From positions 1-37,466 of the forward strand of contig LSSK01000085.1 in NCBI GenBank assembly GCA_001969505.1: DNA of 37,466 bases, given 5' to 3'. A program made the translations under genes and the position numbers. Within the stretch, counting starts at the first letter, position 1. Every line of letters starts with the position of its first letter. The notes beneath the pieces were generated by a model. That model was not told the origin of the DNA. It worked only from the letters and a program-made list of their open reading frames with translations, and made no database searches. This DNA comes from Zancudomyces culisetae. Lineage: Eukaryota > Kickxellomycota > Harpellomycetes > Harpellales > Legeriomycetaceae. Shown here piece by piece: positions 9,807-20,980 of the stretch.

Positions 9807-12800
9807 ATGTTAATACAGGTATACAGCAAAGAGAATACGAAAATGGAGAAAGTAAGTGAATGTGTGAAGCAAGGGGAAGCGGAAGTAGGAAAACAGAGTC
9901 TGATGGAGGATAGCGCAGCAGATTCTGTTAGAGAAACGACAGACGAAGAGGGCAGAGAGCAAATTACGGAGTATAAGAGAACTGAGGTGTGGCAAGAGTC
10001 GGAGAAGTGCGATAGCGATAATGGTGGTGGTATTGTAAGTAGTGCTAGGAGTAGCAGTATCAGTAGTAACAGCAATAGCAATATCGATAGTGGTAGTGAT
10101 AGAAAATCGTACCAACTGAACCCAACAGATAAAAAAATGAGAAAAGATCAGCTAAAGCTACGATTAGGGGCAAGAGGAAGTAAACCAGCAAAAACCGAGA
10201 GGGAAGATGCTCTTTCTCAATTTGATATTATATATAAACGTCACAATAGTATATTCATACTGAAGCGGGTTTGGGTGGCAAAGGAGATTCGAAAAATAAT
10301 CAAAAAGGTATCAACAGAAGACGCGTTGTGTTTTTTGATACCAATTTTTATGAAGCTCGGAGAAGATGACAATTCAGTGGTTAATGAGGCTATGGCACAA
10401 AATATACTTCCAATAATTAGGTATTATTTCGAAAACTATGCAGAATATCAAAAGTATTTAAAAACTCGTGTACAAGACGAAGGAAAAGTACAGTGCAGCG
10501 GCGATAATAAAAATGTTGAGAATGAGGGTAATATTTCAATTGAACAGCCAGAGATGAGTGGAGAAACGATGGGACAGAAAGGAAAAGGAAAAGGAAAAGG
10601 AACGGAGCGAGAGGGAAATGAGGTGGTAAAGGAAAAGGGGAAGGGAAAGGGGAAAGGGAGGGGGGAAGAGGTGTTTGAGAGAAAGATGCCCTCGGCCACG
10701 AATCTTCAAGAGTGGTTGCAGAGGTTGATATTGTCTACAAACATCAAAGTTGCTAGCTGTGTTCAACACGCAATGGTGATGGCGGGGAAAGATTTGAGTT
10801 TTGAGGCGTACCATACCCACATTTTGCATGGAGTGATACTGGCTTTAGAAAAGAGGGATATAACAGAAAAGCGTGATATAATTGTAAAGGGAAGAAGCCA
10901 ACAAACCAAAACACTGGTACAGGCGGAAAATTCTGGGCCGGAAAGAGCTGGAGGTGGGACAAAAAGGATTGGTGATGCAAAGATGGAAGGCTCGAGTACA
11001 GTTGGATCCAGACTTTCAGACTTTTTTGGGTTGTTTTCTGGCGAATCTGAAAATGGTGAGGGAGTAGGAACAGAAACAGAAACAGAAACAGGAGGGTCTC
11101 CTATTAAGCCAGCTGAAGAGTTTAACGAGTCACGTAGGCTGAAAAGACTTACCACCAAAGGAAGAGAGGAAAAGTCATTGAACGACGAATTAAAGCTTTT
11201 TCAAATAGCAATGATGGCTCAAAGCGGAAGGACATCAGAGGACGACGAAGAGGTGTACGAGAGACAAAGGATAAAGAGAATAAAAGCAATGCTGCATATG
11301 ATTTCGATGGTTGCAGATGAATACGGAAGGAGCATCAAGCCAGCTGTGTTCGTTCCAGTTGTGGAAAGAGCGAGCAAAGATAAGTCGTATGAGGTTCGTA
11401 GATCAGCAGCAAAAGCAGTTGGGGCGTTGAGTAGTGTGGTTTCAAGGGAGTTGGCATATGATATTTTGTACCCAGTGTTTGTATCTCTTGTGCAAGATGA
11501 AAATTGGAGAGTGAGGCGGGTTGCCGCGTGTGATGGATTGCCTGGGCTAGCCTCAGTGCTTTCGCCACCTATGTCGATTGTGGAGGTTGGGAAAGTCGAG
11601 AAAACCGCAAGTACATTTCCTTGGCCATTTCTGGGGTTGAAAAAGAGCGGATGGGCAACAGGAGGCAAAGAGGCAGTTGTAGAGCCAAAAATACAAGTGC
11701 CTATAAATAGAATTCGGTCGGAGGAACCTGTGGCTGACGAGAATAACGAGAAGCAGAATATGAGCGGATGGCTTTTGGGCAAAAGATGGAGCGGAAAGGT
11801 CAATCCTGTGCAGAATGACTCGTCTGGCGGAATTCAGCCACGGCTTGTGGGTGCAAACAGCAGCGATACCAAATATGTAGGCGAAAAGAAATGGATACAG
11901 CTGATAGAAAGGCTCACAAGCAGTAAAGAGTCTAATGAAAGAGTAAAAATGGCAGTGTTTGAGGGTATAGGAAAGCTCTTTATAGCTTTTGCAAATGCAC
12001 CAAAGTTGAGAGACTTTTTGATAGTGTTAGTAAACCAACATGTGACAAAAGCGGCGAATGCTTATGAGGCACAAAGGGCGAGCAATGTAAGTATAATGAC
12101 TCTTGATTTGGATAGTGATGGAGGGGATCAAGATGACGAAGACGAAGGAGGGTATGGAGATGGGGCGTTTGGAGAGCTGATAGGGAATGTGATAGATCTG
12201 AGTGAGTTCAGCAACATGGATAGCAGCATTGACAGCACAAGTAACCAAGGGTTGTCAATTCCAAGAAATGTGGATGGGATATGGATTCCCTCAAAGTCAA
12301 GCGGAGGGCCAGGAAATCTTTCACTAAGCCATCGCTCAAGTTCTGTAAATATTCTATCAGGTGAAAGCCATCGTAACAGCAGTATTTTATTTCATGTGGC
12401 ATACAATTTCCCGGCTATCCTGCAAGCTGTGGGCTCTCATATGTGGGACCGGCTTAGGGATACATATAATTTTCTGGTGAAAGTTGAGGATTTTACGGTA
12501 CGTAGAACATTGGCGTGTTCGCTGCACGTGATAGCCAGAATACTATCCACGCCTACACTTTCCGAATACCAGTCCATCGATTTGCCTTTATTTGCAGCAA
12601 GTGGTGGTATGGCAACAAAAAAAGTTCAGGATGACATCGCTATAGAAGCATCGAGAGCCAGAGTGGTGGTTAGCGAGCCAACATTTTATAACACGAGAGA
12701 AGGAGACTTGGTGGATGGAGCGACAGGTCATTCCGGGAACAACAATACTGACCAACTCGAGCAGGTTTTTTGTTTGTTCTTGTTGGAGGTTGATGAGGTA

Positions 12801-15278
12801 AAGATGTATTTGTTAAAAAACCTGGCAGAGACACTGAGGTATTTTGAAATCAACTCGCGACTTCGGTGCCTACCAATGGTTTTACAGGTGTTTCGACACG
12901 ACAGTAGGTTGTGGCGTACGCGTGAAATTATGGCAACGCAGTTGGTTAAGCTGTGCAACTTGTTTCCACCACACGTGCTGGTCAATCAGCTACTTCCTGT
13001 GACTATGGAATGGGCCAAGGATCCTGTTGCTGGAGTTCGGGAAAGTGTGGCGCCAGCATTTCCAATTTTATTTAGTAAAGCGAAAAACGATCCCGAATTA
13101 CTAGTCAAATATTTCCAGGCGGTGATAGAATTTTCACATTCAAATACGTTTAGAGGACGGATGTTTTTTATTCAGATATGTTCAGCGTTATTGGCACGCG
13201 ATGGAGCGGATCCAGCATCCGACCCTGTGGATTTTGATCAGTTTTTCTTGCCGTCTTTGGCGTCGCTGGCGAGTGACAAAGTGGTGAATGTTCGGATTGC
13301 ATTGGCAAGATTAGTGCGTAGAATGTTGGAAAACCGAGAGAGAAAAGATAGTCTATCGACGATTTTTGATCAAAATTTTTATAATTTGGTTAAGGAAAGC
13401 GACAGTAAACAAATTGCATTGGAATGCAAATTTGATGAATTGGTGGAACGCCGAGGAATTAACCAACTGATATATAGACTTTATGGTCAACACAGTAAAT
13501 ACTGGAGAACGATCAAAAACAATAATAAAAGTAAAAGTAGGGATAACACTATAAGTGGGAATAAGGGTAATATTAGGAGTAGGAGTAGGAGTAGGAGTAG
13601 GAGTAGGAGTTTGATGGATCTGACAGTATTGGACAGGCTGGGTAACCATAAAACCAACACCTATCGCAAAAAGAAGCATTATTTTTCGACATCTTTGATT
13701 GATCTTAGACAAAAATATTCACAAAAACAAAAACAAACACAGACACAGACACAGACACAGACAGATACGACTGATAAGCAAGGACGGTTAGAGTGTTCAA
13801 GGACTGTAAAAACCAAAAAAGCAAAATCTTTCAATAATAGAAAAGCGATGATAGAAATGTTTAAGGAGTTTAGCAAGGAGATGGACAAGCTATTTGTTGT
13901 AAACGGGGATGAAAGGTTTAATGGTGATAGTGAGGATAATAAAACATCACAAGGGATTGTATTTCCAAAGATAGAAGAATCAAAAAAAAGCAATCCTGGT
14001 AAAATCCATCTTGGTGAATCTGATTATGAGTATGAGTATGAGTATGAGTATGAGTATGAATCCGAATATCAATCTGAGTATGACTCTGACTTTAGGGAAC
14101 AGAGTACATATGAAAAAGTGAACAGGGACAGGAGTAGTTCAACTCGAACGCAGTTATTAGCTTCTATGGTACGAATTCTGGCAGCTGATAAGGATGGAGA
14201 TGTTTTGGAGCAGTTGGAGGATATCCTGCCGGCAAAGATGCTTATTAGACAACGTAAGGGGGTGACTTCTGACAATACAAGTAATAAAGATACCAATAAT
14301 GACAATGTTTCTTATAAGAATCAAGGGCAAGGCGATAAAAACCAAGGTGAGGATAAAGATTATGATGGAAATTTTGATAATTGGGGAGAGAAAAAAGTAA
14401 ACGATAATTTGGATATACATTTAGAGGGTGAAGGGGTAGGGACAACCAAGAAGCAATATTATGAAGACGAAGCCGATGATATTGATTCAAGCAAAAAAAA
14501 AGTAGAATTTCCTGGGAGAGATAGCTTAGAGATTGGATTGAATCAATTTGGTAAAGGAGAAAACGAAGGAGAAAACGAAATTGGGAATGATGACAAGAGT
14601 ATCAATATAGGGAAGAGTGGTGAGTACATGGGTAAAAGCATCATCCGGACAAGAAGTAAAAGCTGCACTTCGACACCACCAAAAAAGGCAGCTCTGAACA
14701 ACATGCGGCTTGAAGAAAGAACTGATGGGCAAGAGTTTAACCAGTACTCGATTGACTTCAATTCAAGGGATTCCAGTAGTATCATAACGACTTCATCTAC
14801 TTTTCTAAAGTATATCAATGCCAAAAATCCCGGTCGAGGTATCTTTGAAGATGGAGAAGAAGGAAAAGGTAGAATAATGAGGACTGTTAATGGAGCTGGT
14901 GGTATTACTGGAACCATCATTGGTAATGATAATAATAATAATACTAATATTAATAATAATAATAATGACGGAAATGGTAAAAATAATAATGGTAATGGTA
15001 ACGGTAACGGTAATGGAGGAAGTAAGAAAATTGGTATGGGTATGGGCATGGGTATGAATATGAATATGGGTATAAGTATTGATAATGACGAGTTTGGAAA
15101 GATAGACAATGAAGAAAAGATTTTATTGGCAGCAACCAGGGCGGGATTAAATGCGAATGGACTAGTTAGGTTTGGACATCACCATGGCGAAGGAAGCAAA
15201 AAGAAAATTTATAGACATACAAGATCATCATCATCAGGGAATATATCAGTAGACCAAACATATTTTAGCAAACAATAA
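9807..15278 (+). CDS. Large HEAT-repeat protein, probably PP4 regulatory subunit 1-like
   Basis: Single uninterrupted frame of about 1823 residues from the first in-frame ATG (9807); a second ATG at 9843 is also possible, and the frame upstream of 9807 opens only with GTG. HEAT-type helical repeats appear at about residues 138-215 (FDIIYKRHNSIFILKRVWV, then PIFMKLGEDDNSVVNEAM), 497-590 (FVPVVERASKDKSYEVRRSAAKAVG; VQDENWRVRRVAACDGLPGL), 878-910, 1020-1105 (TMEWAKDPVAGVRESVAPAF) and 1146-1175 (ASDKVVNVRIALARLVRRML). The order and the R-rich helix B pattern resemble PPP4R1-type scaffolds, which hold the PP4 catalytic subunit; that match is from memory and moderate. Repeats are separated by low-complexity loops (KGKGKG, acidic blocks). 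From about residue 1230 the protein is disordered, with RS, QT, EY, N, GN and GM dipeptide repeats. It converges on FIP1 with 43 bp between stops. Confidence 0.62.
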   Translation: MLIQVYSKENTKMEKVSECVKQGEAEVGKQSLMEDSAADSVRETTDEEGREQITEYKRTEVWQESEKCDSDNGGGIVSSARSSSISSNSNSNIDSGSDRKSYQLNPTDKKMRKDQLKLRLGARGSKPAKTEREDALSQFDIIYKRHNSIFILKRVWVAKEIRKIIKKVSTEDALCFLIPIFMKLGEDDNSVVNEAMAQNILPIIRYYFENYAEYQKYLKTRVQDEGKVQCSGDNKNVENEGNISIEQPEMSGETMGQKGKGKGKGTEREGNEVVKEKGKGKGKGRGEEVFERKMPSATNLQEWLQRLILSTNIKVASCVQHAMVMAGKDLSFEAYHTHILHGVILALEKRDITEKRDIIVKGRSQQTKTLVQAENSGPERAGGGTKRIGDAKMEGSSTVGSRLSDFFGLFSGESENGEGVGTETETETGGSPIKPAEEFNESRRLKRLTTKGREEKSLNDELKLFQIAMMAQSGRTSEDDEEVYERQRIKRIKAMLHMISMVADEYGRSIKPAVFVPVVERASKDKSYEVRRSAAKAVGALSSVVSRELAYDILYPVFVSLVQDENWRVRRVAACDGLPGLASVLSPPMSIVEVGKVEKTASTFPWPFLGLKKSGWATGGKEAVVEPKIQVPINRIRSEEPVADENNEKQNMSGWLLGKRWSGKVNPVQNDSSGGIQPRLVGANSSDTKYVGEKKWIQLIERLTSSKESNERVKMAVFEGIGKLFIAFANAPKLRDFLIVLVNQHVTKAANAYEAQRASNVSIMTLDLDSDGGDQDDEDEGGYGDGAFGELIGNVIDLSEFSNMDSSIDSTSNQGLSIPRNVDGIWIPSKSSGGPGNLSLSHRSSSVNILSGESHRNSSILFHVAYNFPAILQAVGSHMWDRLRDTYNFLVKVEDFTVRRTLACSLHVIARILSTPTLSEYQSIDLPLFAASGGMATKKVQDDIAIEASRARVVVSEPTFYNTREGDLVDGATGHSGNNNTDQLEQVFCLFLLEVDEVKMYLLKNLAETLRYFEINSRLRCLPMVLQVFRHDSRLWRTREIMATQLVKLCNLFPPHVLVNQLLPVTMEWAKDPVAGVRESVAPAFPILFSKAKNDPELLVKYFQAVIEFSHSNTFRGRMFFIQICSALLARDGADPASDPVDFDQFFLPSLASLASDKVVNVRIALARLVRRMLENRERKDSLSTIFDQNFYNLVKESDSKQIALECKFDELVERRGINQLIYRLYGQHSKYWRTIKNNNKSKSRDNTISGNKGNIRSRSRSRSRSRSLMDLTVLDRLGNHKTNTYRKKKHYFSTSLIDLRQKYSQKQKQTQTQTQTQTDTTDKQGRLECSRTVKTKKAKSFNNRKAMIEMFKEFSKEMDKLFVVNGDERFNGDSEDNKTSQGIVFPKIEESKKSNPGKIHLGESDYEYEYEYEYEYESEYQSEYDSDFREQSTYEKVNRDRSSSTRTQLLASMVRILAADKDGDVLEQLEDILPAKMLIRQRKGVTSDNTSNKDTNNDNVSYKNQGQGDKNQGEDKDYDGNFDNWGEKKVNDNLDIHLEGEGVGTTKKQYYEDEADDIDSSKKKVEFPGRDSLEIGLNQFGKGENEGENEIGNDDKSINIGKSGEYMGKSIIRTRSKSCTSTPPKKAALNNMRLEERTDGQEFNQYSIDFNSRDSSSIITTSSTFLKYINAKNPGRGIFEDGEEGKGRIMRTVNGAGGITGTIIGNDNNNNTNINNNNNDGNGKNNNGNGNGNGNGGSKKIGMGMGMGMNMNMGISIDNDEFGKIDNEEKILLAATRAGLNANGLVRFGHHHGEGSKKKIYRHTRSSSSGNISVDQTYFSKQ
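10637..10665 (+). other. G-run cluster on coding strand (potential G-quadruplex)
   Basis: Five G runs of 4, 3, 4, 3 and 6 bases separated by 2, 3, 3 and 1 A. It encodes the Lys-Gly dipeptide stretch of the HEAT protein. Structure is inferred from the pattern. Confidence 0.5.
13574..13764 (+). repeat. In-frame hexanucleotide repeats (RS and QT dipeptides)
   Basis: A tandem AGGAGT unit at 13574-13611 encodes an Arg-Ser stretch; a tandem CAGACA unit at 13737-13764 encodes a Gln-Thr stretch. Both keep frame because the unit is six bases. Confidence 0.85.
14023..14060 (+). repeat. In-frame hexanucleotide repeat (EY dipeptide)
   Basis: Tandem GAGTAT units encode alternating Glu-Tyr in the disordered tail of the HEAT protein. 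Confidence 0.85.
14930..15066 (+). repeat. Poly-Asn, GN and GM repeat tract
   Basis: AAT trinucleotides followed by GGTAAT/GGTAAC and GGTATG hexamers encode Asn runs, Gly-Asn and Gly-Met alternations near the C terminus of the HEAT protein. Confidence 0.8.
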
Positions 15279-15321
15279 AGAAATATTTATAAACAAACAT
15301 ACAAAGAAAGAAAAAACAAAG

Positions 15322-18284
15322 TTATTTTCTACTTGATCTTCTAGATTTTGACCTATCAGAATGTTTGGAATCGTTATTAGTATCAGCAGAAGATTTAGTT
15401 CTTTTGTCACGGTCATAGTCGTTTGTACTAGTGCGTGATTGTGATTGTCTAGATGATTTAATTCTACCATGTTGTTGTTGCTGTTGTTGGACTGTACTAT
15501 TTTCGCGTTCGCGTTCGCGTTCTCGGTCACGGTCACGGTCACGGTCTCGTTCTCGTTCTCGTTCTCGTTCTCGATCTCGTTCTCGATCGTTGTCTACTCT
15601 AGAATTATTACTAGGAGAATCTCTTCTACTTCTACTAGTGCTACTACTTTTACCACTAGAGGAGGTGTTAACATTATTATTGTTATCAATATTGCTACTA
15701 GTATTGTATTTAGTTCTTTTATTTGCTGTACTTTCATTTTTGGAATAGTAGTCACGTTTTCTACTAGAGTCCGATACAGATGTTGACAAGTTTGAATCCT
15801 TTTCTCTACTCTCGCTTGGTCGTTTGGCAGTATTTGTAGATGGTCTATTCCTGTCATAGTTATTTCGCTTTTCCCTTGTTTCTCTGTTGCGAGCTGGTGA
15901 TGATGGTGAGCGTGATCTCGACCGTGGAGGTGATCGTGATCGCGCAGGTGATCGTGATTCGGAATGTGAATTTTGTATAGGACGGGTTAAACCCCGTTGT
16001 TGTTGTTGTTGTTGTTGTTGTTGCTGAATGGATGGTAGAGGTGGCGGTGGTAAGATTCCAGAAGGATTTTGGTTTTGGTTTTGGTTTTGATTTTGATTGG
16101 GGTTGGGATTTGGATTAAGGTGAGAAGGAGGTGGTGGTGGCGGTGGCGGATGTTGATGTTGATTTTGATGTTGGTGAGGTGGAGGTGGAGGCATAGGACC
16201 CATAGGACCCATTGGACCCATCATTCCAGGCATCATCATCATCCCCATATGCGGAGGTCTATTCATATTCATTGGGTTCATATTCATAGGATTCATGTTC
16301 ATTGGGTTCATATTCATAGGGTTCATATTCATCGCATTCATATTTGGATTCATGTTCATGGGATTTATGTTGGGGTTCATGTTCATTGGATTCATATTCA
16401 TAGGATTCATGTTCATGTTCATGCCAAGTGGTAAATTCATTGGCATCGTCCCAGGACCTCCTTTTAATCCTGGTTGAATAGCTCCTACAGCTCCTGGTAC
16501 TCCTTGCATACCCTTGTTTTGTAGACCTCCTCCTACTTGTGATACTTGCTCATTAACTCCTCCACCGGCTGCAATCGGACCCTTCTCTCCCATATTTCTC
16601 TTTGCAAGCGACATTCCCTCCTCTTTAGGATTTGGCTGTGTATTCATTAGTGCTCTTTTCCGTTGTGCATCTAACAACTCTGCATTTTGTGCAGACTTCA
16701 TTCCTCCTCCTGCTTGTGCTTGTGCTTGTGCTGCTGTCGTGTTTGTAGCCATAGCTCCTGGTGCTTTCACTGTAGGTGTCGCTGTTGATATTGTTGGTGT
16801 TGTTGTAGTTGATTGTGGCAGTTCCACTATTCTACTCTCGTCTTCTTTTTCTTTTTCAGCCATTTTATTGCCCATATTCATAGGCATCATTCCAACCATT
16901 CCTGGCATCATCCCTCCCATCCCCGGCATCATCATAGGCTGCCCCCCTCCCATCATTGGCATTCCTGGTGCCATTGGATTCATCCCAATCATACCTGGAC
17001 CTCCAGCTACCGGACCTCCTGGCATAAATGAAACCCCAGCGCCTGGCACCTGTTTTACTCCTCCAGGATCTGTTCGTAAAATTTCCAATTCTGGTGGCAT
17101 CATTCCTCTTCCTTCTCCTGTTATGTTTCTCATATTATATTTTTCGCGCAGAACCTTTTGTTTGACACAATATAAATGCCACGTTTGTTCTGTAAACCCA
17201 AAATTAAACCAATCTGTTATATCTGCTCCTGGTTCCCTCCATGGCCTTTCTGTCCCCATTCCTGCATCATAATCATATAACCCTGTCTCTTGAAGAATCG
17301 GCGTTATCAACAGATTCAGCTTTCCTTCTTCAACTTTTAAAATCTCATTGTATTCTTGTCTCTTCCCTTCTTTCTTCTTGTCATCCTCTCTTTTCTCCAA
17401 ACCATCCTTGTCTTCATCCATCTTCCCCTCATCCCCGTCTTCTCTGTCCCTGCCGCTTTTTATCGTCGCATCAATATACTCTCCAAAAATAAATTCAACG
17501 TCATCCTCCTCCTCTTCATCTAGATCAATAATATATTTGCCCTCAAGCTCTTGATCCCCTGATTCCTCTTGTTTACCTACTTGGATTTCTTGCATACCCT
17601 CCTCATCAGTGCCGTATTCCTGCATATCCTCTTTCATCGCCTGTTTCTTTGTCTTTTTCTTTTCCTCATTGATCAGTAGCTCTGCCAACTCTTCGTTTCC
17701 CTTTTGTACTGCTGTTGTCTCATTTAGAAATCCTGCTATTTCACTATCCTCTTCAATCTATTTTTTTTTATATTTTAGTAGAATTATCTCACACATGCTC
17801 TTTAAATTAGTTATAAACTAATAGTTTCAAATTTTTTACTTAGATTTTTGTTTACCTCTATATTACTTTGCTTTCTTTCTTGAAGATTCCTAAATTTCAC
17901 ATTAATTTAATTATTACCCAATCCTTACCATTTCCGAATCTTTATTCTTTCCTTTTAATATTTCTACTCAAAAAATAAATTACTCTTCTTTGATATATCC
18001 AGTTTCTTCAAATATATTTTCCTCAACTTGTGCTTTAACATCTTCTATGTCGTATTAGTTGATCTACTTTTAGAATGTTACAAATTTCTATATATTGAGA
18101 ATTGCCCTGCAAATATCAAGATGCCTCCAGTAAATGTTTCGTTTATTCATAACTCACCCTTAAAATCCCCCTTCAGATTCGCCGAATTACTGTCATTTCC
18201 CCTCACTCCTTTGTTGTTTTGACCAATCTCTTCAATTCCATAAAGAAATTCGTCTTCATCCTCGTATATCGCGTTACTCGACAT
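15322..18284 (-). CDS. FIP1: FIP1, pre-mRNA 3'-end processing factor
   Basis: Subunit of the cleavage and polyadenylation factor that tethers poly(A) polymerase. The main exon is 17757-15322 (812 codons with stop), preceded by a TAG acceptor. The first exon starts at the ATG at 18284 (MSSNAIYEDEDEFLYGIEE), ends at 18158 before GTGAGT, and has the acidic FLYG opening of Fip1. A further exon about 18044-17984 reads DVKAQVEENIFEETGYIKEE, and a 35-bp one about 17963-17929 ends KDSEM before GTAAGG; the two do not join in phase by one base, so this part is provisional. The defining Fip1 motif is in the main exon at about 17245-17130: GADITDWFNFGFTEQTWHLY, then CVKQKVLREKYN. The rest is Pro/Met/Gln-rich, with MNMNP, QN, poly-Q and finally RS/RE/RD-rich repeats like metazoan FIP1 tails. 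It has an acidic N terminus. Confidence 0.88.
15499..15600 (-). repeat. Arg-Glu/Arg-Asp hexanucleotide repeat in FIP1
   Basis: Hexamers of the kinds CGAGAA, CGTGAC and CGCGAA on the minus strand encode alternating RE and RD dipeptides in the FIP1 tail. Confidence 0.8.
15996..16440 (-). repeat. Poly-Gln, QN, proline and MNP repeats in FIP1
   Basis: From right to left the coding strand gives Met-Asn-Pro-Met-Asn units (16261-16440), His/Gln/Pro-rich blocks with long proline runs (16115-16200), Gln-Asn alternation (about 16060-16095) and a poly-Gln run (about 15996-16026). Confidence 0.8.
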
Positions 18285-19894
18285 CTATGCTAATGTTACT
18301 ATACAATTTCCAACTGTATATGGTAGTTGTCGTTTCGATCTCGACTTTTTTTTGTTTTTATTTTCTTTTTACTGATATGAGTTTGATTTAACGGTTTAAT
18401 TATATTTATATTTCAAAAACACATTTACCATTTATACAAACTAATAATAAAAGGCTTAGCAATTATTTTTTTAGCCCAGCTTTTTTCTTTAAATGTGTTT
18501 TTTTGTAATAACTAATTTCTACTTGTGTTTTTTTTTTGATTTACCATTTGTTTTTTATACGATTGCTAACAACGGATTTGAGTAAAATACAACAGAAATT
18601 GCTACTATTTTTTTTGTTAACATTTCCGATTCTGTAATTTTTTGAATTATAACTACAAGGTAGAGAAATAATTAAACAAACAAAAAGCTAGCTAAATTCA
18701 AACACAATGTTATATGTAAGTTTTGAACAAGATATAACTCAGCTCTATAGGTATACCCATCGATAAATATTAAAATAGTATTGTTCAAGTATTTACATGT
18801 CTGTAGGTAAGCACACAACACTCTTCAAGTACCACAACAACCCTTCCCCTCCCCATCTCCGTCTAAGCCTGTTCACAACCCAACAAATTACAAAGTCCTA
18901 TTTTTTTAAAAATTGGAGTAGCAATATATTTGACACAAGCAGTGATATCCACACTACTGATCATTTATATACTCAATGGACACCAAAAAAATGACATTCT
19001 GGCCTAATATTTGATATTGTAATAATGAGATACCCTTATTAACAAATGTGTCGATATATGTACGTTTCTTTATAATGCTGTGTTTTAATGACAGCAAACT
19101 CGATGATTACATAATAACTTGATAAAAATAGATATCACTCACTACGAACTACCACAGACAAGGATCACAGTAAAGACAACAAAAATAAGGAAAAAGAACT
19201 TTATATATAGGGAGGCTAAGGAGTAAGCAAGCCAGTTAGTTAGTTGGTTAGCTAGTGGAGGATACATATTGTTGTGATAGCCCATAAATAAATAACCCAG
19301 TTCTAGCCATATTCAACACGTGGTCATTTACCACATCGCTTTGTTGCGTACCAAATCAGATTATATAAGCCTTCTTCTCCTCAGTTACACTATTTTGTGA
19401 CAACTGGCTAAATTAAACATACACCAAATTAGTTACTATGAATATAATAACATTAGATAAAATACAAACTTTTCTTTTGTGTTTATATTTTTGTACTACG
19501 TTTAGGTTCAACCTAACTGATCCATTTCAAAAAAAAAACAGAAAACAAGGAAAAGGTAGGTTAGGGAGGAAGGTGTAAAAGTGAAGATGAAGGTACAGCA
19601 TTATCTCGGTATAGTTATAGACTTTGTTCAATCCACATCGAACAACGCAATTCAGTTTTTTTTTGCATGTGGATATATTCACTACAACAGTTATCGACGA
19701 ATTGTGTGTAACTACTGTAAACATAGTGGTGGTAGTGTACAATCATAAAAAAAAAACTTGTTTGAAGTCTTCAAAATATCAAGTATAATGTACACACTTA
19801 AAGTAATGATAAATCTTGCAAATGAGGTTTCCTGCTTGTAGAAAATATAGTTTAGCTTGATTTTCTGAAACGATTTTCATTTTTAGATTGTGGC

Positions 19895-19921
19895 ACGGAG
19901 AAAATCTAACAATTTCTCCGT
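19895..19921. repeat. Perfect 9-bp inverted repeat
   Basis: ACGGAGAAA at 19895-19903 is complementary to TTTCTCCGT at 19913-19921, with a 9-base loop. Its GC content stands out from the surroundings. Function unknown. Confidence 0.6.
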
Positions 19922-20963
19922 TTACCATCATTTATCGTAAATTCTCATTTATCTCTGCAGTTAATATTTCATTCATTGGTTCGTTGTTTTTCACTACCAA
20001 ATTACTTTCATCAAAACGGTCCCCGGTCAACAAGACTTGAGAATTCATACCTCATTAAGACGCTATTAATTTAGTAATGCTGGCATGGCACCTCATATAA
20101 TTTACACCTCATACCACCAAAACAGGGAGCTATCTGCGCTACGTCACTCATCTTTTTTAACTTGTTACTGATTCCTGCTCTGGTTTTCGCATGTATTCAT
20201 TTTTGAACTGTAAATCTATTGGAAAGAGAAAAATGTAGATAATAAATGTCAAATACAATAGGCAGATCGGGTGGTTTGTTTAATTGCTTTTTTCCCGCAC
20301 TACCATCTTTTAGATAAAAAGTGTTTTTTTTACATGTGAAACTGTACAAGTGGACAGGGTACTAAATGCTCGGTTTTCTCAAAAACTTGTGAAAATATTA
20401 CGTATTCATTATTTTTATTCGCCACTTACACCAAATTCTCCACATGAGTTTATTTTTTAGACAAAAACCAGCACACAGTCACACATATCCACCGCAATCA
20501 AGTAATAATAAAACACAATTTGGTTTAGCCAATTGTACTGAATTCGAATTAAATAAAACTCAGAATTAATGGTGTTACACAAAAATAACAAACATTGTCT
20601 TTTTGCATTACAGGACTCGTAAAATAGCTGTATTTAGCACTAATTATAGTTGCTAAATCGGCTTATAAGTCAGCATTGCAATTGTATCCTGCATATTCCC
20701 TTTTATAATATATAGAAAATATCTAACAGTAGAGATGATTGGGTACGGAATTATAAACACAATTTTGTTACAAAACCTGGTCAACAAAAATCTTTACAAT
20801 GGATGGATTTTTTCAATTTAGGCTAAATAGTGGGTGGTACCAAAACTAATCCAGCTTAACCAAGGAATCTCATTTATCTGTATATTTGTTTATTACCATT
20901 AATATATTTTTTTTGGTAAAAAAGTTAAATTCCGAATTCCACCTTACTGGAATAAACCCAGAC

Positions 20964-20980
20964 AAAAAAATTTTTTTTTT
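20964..20980. repeat. A7T10 block
   Basis: Uninterrupted A run followed directly by a T run; one of six such blocks in the right half of the window. Confidence 0.85.

Noticed and set aside
9731-11803. Several minus-strand open frames across the HEAT gene
   Set aside because: The plus-strand frame runs unbroken for over 1800 codons with recognisable repeats; the antisense frames are by-products.
13574-14060. CRISPR-like tandem repeats
   Set aside because: Units are six bases without spacers, in frame in a eukaryotic coding sequence.
15431-15786. Plus-strand open frames rich in Arg-Ser or Phe-Ala alternation
   Set aside because: They are the antisense reading of the FIP1 RE/RD hexamer repeat; the repeat opens all frames.
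16069-17272. Long plus-strand open frames antisense to FIP1
   Set aside because: His/Ile/Pro-rich products mirror the MNP and proline repeats of FIP1; no family likeness.
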